A stretch of 64,000 nucleotides of DNA from Hippasteria phrygiana (lineage: Eukaryota > Echinodermata > Asteroidea > Valvatida > Goniasteridae). Both the position numbers and the translations under genes were made by a program. This document shows, one piece after another, positions 58,001-64,000 of this stretch (position 1 is the first letter of the stretch; each line of letters begins with the position of its first letter). Under the pieces are notes generated by a model. It was not told the DNA's origin and searched no databases. It saw only the letters and a list, made by a program, of their open reading frames with translations. Where the stretch lies: assembly GCA_037893225.1 (NCBI GenBank), contig JAZGUH010000085.1:558001-622000 (forward strand), written 5' to 3'.

Positions 58001-61000
58001 AAGTTAGTACATGCATGTACACATGGATGTATTACAGCTACTTTAAGAAAAATTCAATAGTTGAGACAAATTCTGTAGAAAACTGCTTTTTTTCTGGGTT
58101 GCAGTAAGCTGCTGTGAAAATAGGATTAAGGGTGCTTCGTGATGGCTGTCAGGGATGACAGCTCATGTGGAAAGAATAGTTTCGTTCCATCCAACTTTAA
58201 CTTCTAACTTTCTTCTCACCCATTGGGATCGTTGCTTCATTCTAAAACGGGTCATTTCTTTGAAATTTGTCTGTGCAGCTGGCCTCGATCACCACGCACA
58301 CCCTCTCCAGTTCGCAGCCGCCCATCCCCCCACCGGCCAAAAACTGCATCCAGCTGGCATCGTGTGGTCCCAACGAGCAGCTGCCCATGAACCCAGAGCT
58401 TCCCGCTGACCTCTTCACAGCCTGTCTCTCTACGCCAATTAAAATCGCTCTTAGATGGTAACGTCAATGTCTTAAAATTCTGGATGGGATTTACACATAT
58501 ATACTAAGACGCCCGGGGAGTAAGGATTAATGAAAAATGTTTTCCGCAAACCGAAACAGCCATTTTTTTTCATGTTATTTTTTCTTGCCTTGAGTCAACA
58601 CTACATTGGAATCAACAATACACTTAGAATCAAGAATACATTTACGTCGCAACTTTCGCTTGTACACACATTTTGTCAATAAGGCTTCAAATCCAAATTG
58701 AGCCGGTATGTATACCGGCTCCCAGTATGCAAACCGGTTTGTTTTAATTCACCCAAACCGGGTTGGATACTGGCCGAGCCTCCACTGGAAGACTGGCCTG
58801 GTTTGGGAGTCCATTGTCCAGTTCCTGGGCTGGTGAACTCCTTTTAAATGCAGACAATAAGGTGACTCTAATCTGCCAATAATCCTCCATGAGTTAACAA
58901 AAGGCCCTAAATGTTCACTCAGTTTCAAAGAGTTTGCCGCTGGACAGATCTGACCGCACAGTATTCACACTTCAGTGATCACCTACACATACGCGTATAC
59001 TGTCTGGGTATTCTGTTCTAATAAAGCCCCATTGTAAACACTCTGCAAAGCCAGGCAGCAGGCAAGCCAAGCTCGACCACAAGCCTATGAAGGAATCCCA
59101 CAATGACGAGTTTAGCGCCGATCTGCGCACTTCGGCGTTTTAAAACGAGGATCTCAATGTCACAGTAAACAACTTTATACTGATCGTGCACCTGCGCTTC
59201 CTTTTATGGCCTGATTAATTCAAGCATGAATGAATGTGCTGAAAAGCATTGTTTTGTTTGCCACTGACATTCTCGCTTTCAACCCGGAAGTGCGCAGAAG
59301 GGGCTAATGTGAAATTCCTCTATTCATAAGGGCGGCTTTGAAATGCTGACGAGCAAGCAGACTTATACCGTCCGGGGAGGGGTATAATACCGGCCGAGGT
59401 TTAAACCGGCCTGATACCGGGAGCCGGTTTGCATACCGGCCCAAAATGGACTTCAGGCCTAAGTGTGCTATACATATATGTGACTGTAATTTTTGTCTTA
59501 TTTTACAGGTTCTGCTTTCAAAAATGCAGTGAATTAGTGCCAGGAGTTACAATGGAACTGGTTGATAAGTAAGTGGGTTTCTTTTCCCCAACATTTTGCC
59601 AATTTTTATGGGTATTTGTAATTTTCGTTGTGAATTAAGAATGCAAGGAACTTACTTCCAGTCAACTTTATGAACTTAAATTAGTATTATTTCTTTTTCA
59701 AACCTTATGGTTTGTTTGACTTTATTACATGTATTTCTTCTGATAAACCACTGAGCAGCTGCTACGACCCCCACCTCAAACCTGTTTCACATCCTTTTCA
59801 AAATGTTTGATTTGCCCTTGAAAAATTTGTGTGCAATTTTGCACCCCCACCCCAATCCAGAACCTTCATACTTATTACTTAACATTTTCTTGGATGACAT
59901 TAATTCTGCTACATTTTTTCTATCTGTGTAACTTTTTTTTCTTCTTTCTATATAAGAATAAAAACCTTCTTTTCTATAAAACACTTCGCACGGAATGCTA
60001 GGGGTGTGTTCGAGCGTGTTACTCTTGATACTCGCGGGAGCAGGAAAATGTTGCGTGCGCATTAATCTCGAATCGGGTCGCGCGAACGGTCAAGGTTAGA
60101 GCTGTGTTCCACTCATGCGAACCTTGCCAACGTTTGCCAACTATACGCGAACAATCTTCCATTGGATGTGCACACAAATTTGAACATAGTTTAACATTTT
60201 CCCTTATGTATCATATTTATGACTATATATATAATCTGAAGGTCAGTTCAACAGTCGAAAAACGATCACAAAACTTCATTGGGAAAGTCCGAAATGTTTA
60301 CTTTCCGCCATCTTAAAATGTTAAGTGGAAACAATCACGTGACGACACCTCCGGTGCAGGAGTATACTCTCGGTCTGAGCGGGAGTATACTCTCGGTTAC
60401 CCTCGGGTCACACTCCTGCCGTTCGTGTGCTTAAGAGTTTTACTCATGTTAACACGAGTAACATGCTCGAACGCACCCTAGTATTTCCTTGGAGAGAAAA
60501 GAAAAGAAGAGAAACTGCTCTGAGCCATAGATATATAGAACTTAAAGTATTGTGGATTGGTCATGTGTCCATATGTGAATTCACTGTTCACAAAAAGCTT
60601 TCTATGAACCTCCTAAAAAGTCGTGTGAGGACAAAATATAGAGGACCAAAAGTGGACAGTCCAATTTCTTTGACAGAAAAAATTTCGAATTTACTTGTAG
60701 AAATACGCCTGTTCTAAAATTTTGGAATTATTTATTGTAAGTTCCATATATCTATGCACAAAGCACCAATTTTAACACTTTGTATTTTTATTATTATCAA
60801 ATTTCTGACAATGTCAAGGGTGGTGGAAAAAACTGTACAGTTAATCTCGAACCACTCCCCGAATGAAAAACAAAGGCTTAAAATACGAATTATACACTAT
60901 AAATTAAAGTGAAATAAACTAAAAAGTAAGTTAAAAACTGGAAGTGAAAAACATAAAACAATGCTAAAATTGTACAATAAAAAATAACAAATACATGTTT

Positions 61001-63999
61001 TAAACTAGAAAATAAAAAGTTTAAAAGAGAATTTGTAAACACATTCAAAGAGTGAAAATAAAAAAGTAAGATAAACATGAAAAAAAAATGTTAATTGAAG
61101 TGTCTTTGTCCTGTTTCTTTTAGATTACCAGGTAGACTGAATGACAGGAGGACACCATTAGGGGAACTAAACTGGATCTTTACAGCTGTCACTGACACCA
61201 TAGCATGGAATGTACTACCTAGAGGTGAGAACAGCCCCGGCTTGTAGTTTGCCATTTTGAAGGAGATGGCTTTTACATTGTGGAAACTAGATTTCATCTG
61301 ACTTTAATCGTAGTCCAGTGGCCTTTTCATCATTAGATCCACCATCCAAACTTTCAGGCACTGTACACGCCTGGCTGTCTCATCACATCCTTTCACTGTT
61401 CCAAAGGCTAGTACTTCAAGTTTTTTCCCACGTACCATTTCTCTTTGGAACTCCTTACCTGCTTTTCTTCTATAATCTTTCACAATTCAAACAATTCAAA
61501 CGAACGATTTTTCAATCAGAGTATGGACAGAGCAGCTGTCATATTGAGTCACACAGTATGTGACTAGAGATAATATGGTACCTCTTGTCTTTTGTATTGT
61601 AGAGCTATTCCAGAAACTTTTCAGGCAGGACCTTTTGGTCGCGAGTCTTTATAGAAATTTCCTGCTCGCCGAGAGAATCATGAGGTCGTTCAACTGTACC
61701 CCCATGTCCAGCCCCAGGCTACCGCCCACCTATCAGCACTCAATGTGGTAAGTGACCTAATGTGGGTGAGTGACCTATTATTTAAAAAGATGAGATCTTG
61801 GGCTACCTCGTGATACTGATTTGGTGACATCAGTTGGATAAATATGGGATATATCTAGTCTTCGATTTCGGTATGCTAGTTTTGGAATCACCACGTATAA
61901 TGTTTTGAATGTTCTTCAGTCGAGGGTTTTAATTCCAGCTTTGGTTAATACATGTACAGGCTTACGAAAATTAAAAGGAATGTGGAACCCTCTTTTGTTG
62001 TCAGTCTTGGTAATCAGAAAATTAGGGTATTTGAAGAAAAAAAAGAAGTAATAAACTGTGATTTGTGAAGTGGTGAACGTACACCTGAAACTGTATTGTG
62101 CCTTGCCCTCGGATATTTCACTGACTTTTGCACAATTAATGAAATGTTTTATTGCAATTTGAGACCTATTGAAACAAAGAGCTTTAATTTCAACAGGTCC
62201 ACAATCACACCTTTCGTTGTCATTTCAGGCAAGCCTGGGACCTAGCGCTAGATGTCTGTCTAGCACAACTCCCCGGCCTTCTCAAGGGGGAGGAGTACGT
62301 CCACAGCCCCTTCTTCGCTGAGCAGCTCACGGCTTTCCAAGTCTGGCTGACGATGGGGTCGGAGAGGAGAAACCCGCCCGAACAACTTCCCATCGTGCTC
62401 CAGGTAAAGTGAGCAGACTTCAACCCACCCAGTGTTCTAGCCAGGGTGAAATTAAAGCGTAGGGGCATTTAGCTCAAGGATGGACAATGCGAGCGCGAAG
62501 CCAGTTACAGCGTGGGGTCCAGGGTCCGCTTAAGGGGCCCGAAATATTTTGGATTCTAGATGCTCTGTGGTGCAATTCCTGGCCACTTTCCCTTGACTGC
62601 AAATTTCTCCGATGCTTCAACTTCCAAAGACTCTCAATCCTCCAAATTCCTCCATTTGGCAAAGAGGATTTTGGAGAATTTGGGAGGTTAGGGTCAAGGG
62701 CATTTGGGTGTATGTCATTGAGCTGCCAAGCATACAGATTTGCCAAGGACAAAACAATTTTGCCTAGCAAGAACGGATTACAAGCCAAAATGCAAATTTT
62801 ATTGCTTGCGACTGATTTTTGGCTGAAAATCAATTCACTTGGCAATATTTTCTGCTTTCTGAACAGCTATCCATCATTTTTTAGCCAGTTTTGTGGAGCT
62901 GCCAGCAATTTTCACCCCAAACTCTTCATAACTTATTGTGCTTCTCAGGTTCTTCTTAGTCAGGTGCACCGGTTACGAGCCTTAGACCTACTGGGAAGAT
63001 TCTTAGACCTAGGACCGTGGGCTGTGAGTTTGGTAAGTCAATTCAGTCATATGCATGAGGATGTGTGTGTGGGTTTGTTTTTGCATTGAATTGGGGACCT
63101 TTAACAATAGAGGACAATAGGGTCCCCGGTTGAGGAAGGTCCCCGTTTGAGGGTCCTTACCAAAAAGTTAAGGTATGAACAATAGGGGGACAATATGAGT
63201 TCCCCTGTTGAAGGTATTTACACACTTGTGTGTGTGTGTAGAGGTTCTGTATATATCTCCGAGGACAAGAGGAGAAAGGAAATACAAAGAAACCTTTCGG
63301 TCCTTGCACGTCAAGTCTTTTGTTGAAATCGGTCCTCGCACGTAAAAGTATGTGCTTAGTCTATGGGGTTGGGTTATATTAAAGGAACAATAGGAAACAC
63401 AAAGCATTGTCCTCGCACGTATTGAGAAAGTATGACTGTGTGTGCATACTCTGAAATTTATATCCCTGTGGAGACATGGTTTTGTTCTTTCTTTGGTTCC
63501 TATATATAACCATTCCCCATAGACTTTCTACACGTTTTTCCTTGTGGAGACATTTTCATCTTTAGAAATTCTTTGTGGAGACCTATTCTTTCCTTTGTCC
63601 TCTTTTGTTTCCATGTTTCTACAGGGTACCGGCTACCAAATTGTGTGTGTGTGAATAACTTGTAAAAGTCCCACAGATTGAAATTGGGTCTTGTCTTTTA
63701 AGTGTTAACTGTTAAGTTTGTAGTAATTTTACTGTTTTGATATGTGGTCATATTAAACGATAATGTTATTTAATGCAAATTCTTTTTTTTAGAACCACCA
63801 ACCATAAAATTGAAACAAATATAGGATACTTAAAAGTCACAATGGACGCTTTTATTACATTACGGTGTTTTTTGTCTTTCTTTGTAAAGGCCTTGTCTGT
63901 CGGGATCTTCCCGTACGTCTTAAAACTTCTCCAGAGTTCAGCCAGGGAACTTAGACCCCTACTAGTCTTCATATGGGCCAAGATTCTAGCTGTGGACAG
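35751..63999 (+). CDS. RPTOR: RPTOR (Raptor), mTORC1 scaffold: first twelve coding exons, 3' part off the right edge
   Basis: Raptor binds TOR and recruits substrates carrying TOS motifs; it links mTORC1 to Rag GTPases at the lysosome. Coding exons: 35751-35900, 41854-41956, 44290-44372, 45003-45161, 56527-56679, 58279-58457, 59509-59568, 61124-61224, 61603-61747, 62229-62403, 62949-63032, 63890-63999. All introns are GT-AG and phases fit, giving 500 codons. The N-terminal caspase-like (RNC) domain has [11 protein letters not shown] (His149) and FVYDCSNAG (Cys192). The following helical region includes [18 protein letters not shown] and [16 protein letters not shown]. The WD40 half lies outside the window. 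The first ATG in frame is 35751. Confidence 0.96.
36569..36785. repeat. 'CCCCTTG' family MITE, long variant
   Basis: TTAA precedes CCCCTTGAAGATGGATGACG and CAAGGGG is followed by TTTAA. It is in RPTOR intron 1. Confidence 0.82.
37420..38021. repeat. 600-bp element with GGGTACCCG palindromes, hAT-like ends
   Basis: TAGGGGTGTGCATTTACGGG and the mirrored CCGATGCACACGCCTA bound it; GGGTACCCGGGTACCCG lies near both ends. A fragment recurs at 28591-28640. No target duplication is evident. Confidence 0.7.
38032..39182. repeat. 1.15-kb element with repeated TTTCACGTGTNAAANGGACACC motif
   Basis: TTATTCCATAAATTAGGG and CCCCACATTTATGGAATCA are inverted ends. Inside, the block around CACGTGTGAAAGGGACACCA recurs several times in both orientations. 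A TTAA-type MITE (38728-38869) is nested in it. Similar text is seen at 55517-56180. Confidence 0.75.
38728..38869. repeat. 'CCCTAACCCTGCC' MITE, nested
   Basis: It begins CCCTAACCCTGCCAGATGCA and ends GGAGGGTTAGGG before TTAA (38870-38873). Confidence 0.87.
40048..40078. repeat. 31-base poly-G tract in a TTAA-type element
   Basis: The G run fills the right part of a short element with left end CCCTAACCC (40009-40017) and right end GAGGG before TTAA. Confidence 0.8.
40208..40401. repeat. TTAA-flanked element of AATCCTCC repeats
   Basis: TTAA at 40204-40207 and 40402-40405. The interior is many copies of AATCCTCCAAA plus two direct repeats of GTGCTTCAATCACCATTCAT; the end folds back as GGATTTTGGAGGATTGAGG before GGGTTAGGG. 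Confidence 0.88.
40955..41172 (-). repeat. tRNA-derived SINE (antisense to RPTOR)
   Basis: GGCAGGAGCGGGATTCAAAC, then ACCAACTGAGCTATCTTGCC, is a tRNA-like module in reverse. It is nearly identical to 46940-47225, suggesting recent activity. Confidence 0.88.
41198..41377. repeat. TTAA-flanked 'CCCCTTG' MITE
   Basis: Perfect TTAA at 41194-41197 and 41378-41381 around CCCCTTGACTACGG and CTCAAGGGG. It ends 476 nt before RPTOR exon 2. Confidence 0.88.
41854..41956 (+). CDS. RPTOR: RPTOR exon 2
   Basis: It encodes [20 protein letters not shown] and ends LECWI. The donor GTGAGA stands 211 nt before the CCCCCAA array. Confidence 0.96.
41987..42159. repeat. TTAA-flanked element beside the heptamer array
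   Basis: TTAA (41983-41986) then CCCTAACGTACA; right end GGGGTTATGG then TTAA (42160-42163). Two internal GGATTCAGGATAC repeats. It starts 30 nt after RPTOR exon 2. A fragment (41647-41735) lies before the exon. Confidence 0.8.
42167..42790. repeat. Telomere-like heptamer array (CCCCCAA)n, about 89 units
   Basis: About 624 bases of near-perfect CCCCCAA (TTGGGGG on the other strand). Variation is confined to one four-C unit near 42283 and a cluster of ACCACC variants at about 42331-42364. Because seven is not a multiple of three, all six frames stay open; the resulting Pro/Gly-rich ORFs are not genes. It lies in RPTOR intron 2, 210 nt after the donor. Confidence 0.97.
42914..43124. repeat. 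'CCCCTTG' MITE, decayed ends
   Basis: The interior matches 44641-44852 closely (GGGAGACGTCGGGGTG, AACCGCTACAATGTGTTTGT). The left TTAA is lost and the right one is kept. Confidence 0.8.
43678..43819. repeat. 'CCCTAACCCTGCC' MITE
   Basis: TTAA 43674-43677 precedes CCCTAACCCTGCCAGACGCA; the right end is GGGTTAGGGG with the flanking site mutated. Confidence 0.85.
44290..44372 (+). CDS. RPTOR: RPTOR exon 3
   Basis: It encodes [20 protein letters not shown] and YERWQPR. The acceptor is TTTACTTTCAG and the donor GTAAGC. Confidence 0.96.
44389..44876. repeat. 'GGGCCCAATTTCATAGCGC' MITE with nested insertion
   Basis: GCCCAATTTCATAGCGCTGC and the mirrored GCAGCGCTATGAAATTGGG end it, with ACCAGGG on both sides. 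Inside lies 44641-44852. It begins 17 nt after RPTOR exon 3. Confidence 0.85.
44641..44852. repeat. TTAA-flanked 'CCCCTTG' MITE, nested
   Basis: TTAA 44637-44640 and 44853-44856. It is inserted in the TTAAGCAG end of the host MITE, just as at 6387-6587. Confidence 0.9.
45003..45161 (+). CDS. RPTOR: RPTOR exon 4 (caspase-like His block)
   Basis: It encodes [20 protein letters not shown] and [19 protein letters not shown], the conserved His region of the RNC domain. Confidence 0.97.
46940..47225 (-). repeat. tRNA-derived SINE (antisense to RPTOR)
   Basis: B box GGTTCGAATCC and TAGCTCAGTTGGTAGAGCG in reverse, intact. A (AAT)n-like stretch follows. Confidence 0.88.
47370..47595 (-). repeat. Second tRNA-derived SINE family
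   Basis: In reverse, TGGCCTAGTGGCTTAGTG and GGGTTCGAGACC give A and B boxes, then CTTGAGCAAGGCACTTTGTC and CTCTCCACCCAGGAGTAAAT, a body shared by many animal SINEs. A fragment lies at about 5768-5845. Confidence 0.75.
48891..49034. repeat. 'AACCCTCC' MITE
   Basis: AACCCTCCTG...GGAGGGTT, in reverse to 23543-23687. It touches the next MITE. Confidence 0.85.
49036..49238. repeat. MITE with GGAAAGAGTTCCATATCCGG ends
   Basis: Ends are perfect inverted repeats; the copy is in opposite orientation to 17139-17349. Confidence 0.9.
49769..50380. repeat. Composite repeat with TGTTGCATTTAGCAGGGT words
   Basis: CCCTAACCCTGCTAAATGCA begins it; CAGAATGCA/TGCATTCTG and TTGCATTTAGCAGGGT recur through to about 50345. 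It resembles an expanded relative of the CCCTAACCCTGCC family. Confidence 0.55.
50401..50690 (-). repeat. tRNA-derived SINE with internal deletion
   Basis: It matches 46940-47225 but lacks the TATCTCGCCCTATGTTG-to-CTCCC segment after the A box. Confidence 0.85.
50761..52148. mobile_element. hAT-type transposon remnant with target duplication
   Basis: CAGGGCTCGACCTTAGC and the mirrored GCTTAAGATCGAGGCCTG are the ends. CATGGCC stands on both sides (50754-50760, 52149-52155), close to the 8-bp duplication of hAT elements. GGGCTAGTAAAA repeats occur near each end. It keeps a zinc-finger fragment (51770-51910) but no full transposase. Confidence 0.82.
51770..51910 (+). pseudogene. TTF-type zinc-finger fragment of a hAT transposase
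   Basis: One frame reads [18 protein letters not shown] followed by MFCRVCREM and GGSGRKHIT. The W-x-x-DF-WL-Y-D...C-x-x-C order is typical of the N-terminal TTF/BED-like zinc finger of hAT-derived proteins. A stop lies just upstream (before SKNKRQR) and another follows at about 51944. Confidence 0.65.
53048..53345 (+). repeat. Long pyrimidine-rich tract
   Basis: About 300 bases of mostly C and T on the plus strand, including a C run near 53188-53202, in RPTOR intron 4. No exon is supported. Confidence 0.7.
54265..55267. mobile_element. 1.0-kb PIF/Harbinger-like element
   Basis: GGCTACGTTCAGACATCG is mirrored by GTGTCTAAATGTAGCC, and AAAACGGT/ACCGTTTT words recur near both ends. It contains a broken Myb/SANT ORF on the minus strand. 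A 3-bp duplication is not clear. Confidence 0.7.
54550..54776 (-). pseudogene. Broken Myb/SANT-like gene inside the Harbinger-like element
   Basis: From ATG 54776 the frame reads [24 protein letters not shown], a TAA, then [19 protein letters not shown] and [11 protein letters not shown] before a further stop. The N-W-x(3)-E-V-x-A-L-I-x-L-W pattern fits the Myb/SANT-like DNA-binding protein that accompanies Harbinger transposases. Stops show it is dead. Confidence 0.6.
55410..56180. repeat. Mixed repeat remnants in RPTOR intron 4
   Basis: About 55410-55516 matches the right half of 27575-28059 (CGGCCGACCATCACTGGAAA, TGACAGCACACC). From 55517 the text repeats TTGGTGTCCC and resembles 38032-39182. 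Confidence 0.5.
56527..56679 (+). CDS. RPTOR: RPTOR exon 5 (caspase-like Cys block)
   Basis: It encodes [20 protein letters not shown] then [11 protein letters not shown]. The donor after CAG (GTAAAA) was preferred to the earlier GTACAG; either keeps frame and they differ by two residues. Confidence 0.95.
58279..58457 (+). CDS. RPTOR: RPTOR exon 6
   Basis: It begins with a divergent Ser/Thr/Pro linker ([15 protein letters not shown]) and continues into conserved [19 protein letters not shown] and TPIKIALR. Confidence 0.95.
58691..59450. repeat. 760-bp element with ACCGGCTCCC ends
   Basis: AGCCGGTATGTATACCGGCT near the left and GAGCCGGTTTGCATACCGGC near the right are inverted relatives. It fills most of RPTOR intron 6 and ends about 60 nt from exon 7. 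Confidence 0.75.
59509..59568 (+). CDS. RPTOR: RPTOR exon 7
   Basis: It completes the split Trp codon and encodes [19 protein letters not shown]. Confidence 0.94.
59998..60481. repeat. 480-bp element with GTGTTCGAGC ends
   Basis: CTAGGGGTGTGTTCGAGCG is mirrored by GCTCGAACGCACCCTAG. The interior has GGGAGTATACTCTCGG palindromic repeats near 60350-60400. It is in RPTOR intron 7. Confidence 0.8.
61124..61224 (+). CDS. RPTOR: RPTOR exon 8
   Basis: It encodes [20 protein letters not shown] and [13 protein letters not shown], close to fully conserved across animals. Confidence 0.96.
61603..61747 (+). CDS. RPTOR: RPTOR exon 9
   Basis: It encodes [20 protein letters not shown] and [13 protein letters not shown], part of the helical core after the RNC domain. 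Confidence 0.96.
62229..62403 (+). CDS. RPTOR: RPTOR exon 10
   Basis: It encodes [16 protein letters not shown], then [18 protein letters not shown] and [11 protein letters not shown]. Confidence 0.96.
62485..62600. repeat. Fragment of the 29085-30516 element
   Basis: GCGAGCGCGAAGCC and CCGCTTAAGGGGCCC with TTTTGGATTCTAGATGC reproduce the tandem unit in reverse. Confidence 0.7.
62949..63032 (+). CDS. RPTOR: RPTOR exon 11
   Basis: It encodes [20 protein letters not shown] and LGPWAVSL, 28 codons in phase 0. Confidence 0.96.
63460..63632. repeat. GTGGAGACATG repeat, second copy
   Basis: CCCTGTGGAGACATGG and TTTCTACAGGGTACCGG bound a segment related to 33499-33666; 63238-63372 beside it is the GTCCTCGCACG relative of 49262-49370. 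Confidence 0.6.
63890..63999 (+). CDS. RPTOR: RPTOR exon 12 (probably ends at window edge)
   Basis: It encodes [20 protein letters not shown] and [16 protein letters not shown]. The last base of the window is a G that may start the donor; the split Ser codon expected from the family supports an exon end at 63999. Confidence 0.88.
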
Positions 64000-64000
64000 G

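Overview
This window reads as nuclear DNA of a marine invertebrate deuterostome, most likely an echinoderm and possibly a sea star. Three conserved animal genes with GT-AG introns could be assembled exon by exon. The intergenic and intronic DNA is crowded with short inverted-repeat elements, tRNA-derived SINEs, long poly-G/poly-C tracts and ACATGTAC-type microsatellites. The host call is inference from gene content and repeat style as I remember them; no search was run.

Layout. 1-3402: a tight block of four intronless ORFs with virus-like packing (one cut by the left edge), different in texture from everything around it. 4288-15827 (minus): ten exons of PCYT2, ethanolamine-phosphate cytidylyltransferase, with its 3' end beyond the left edge, so the virus-like block lies in a PCYT2 intron. 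15828-16835: a divergent promoter interval. 16836-23407 (plus): complete CENPX (MHF2) in five exons, 81 codons. 26127-27236 (plus): a single-exon rhodopsin-class GPCR. 27237-35750: transposon-rich spacer. 35751 to the right edge (plus): the first twelve coding exons of RPTOR (Raptor), 500 codons, with the rest off the right edge.

PCYT2 makes CDP-ethanolamine in the Kennedy pathway, CENPX is a histone-fold protein of kinetochore and Fanconi complexes, and RPTOR is the substrate-recruiting scaffold of mTORC1. They form no pathway together. As I recall, all three human orthologues lie on 17q25.3, so the linkage looks like ancient synteny.

Most of the repeats fall into one pattern: short elements flanked by TTAA with C-rich left and G-rich right ends (CCC...GGG), as expected of non-autonomous piggyBac-type transposons. 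Several families have ends that read as telomere-like CCCTAA/TTAGGG. A 624-bp array of the heptamer CCCCCAA sits directly beside one of them in RPTOR intron 2. There are also hAT-like, Harbinger-like and foldback elements, two of which keep broken transposon gene fragments (a zinc-finger domain and a Myb/SANT domain). The strongest candidate for an under-described system is the left-edge block of membrane-anchored and capsid-like ORFs.
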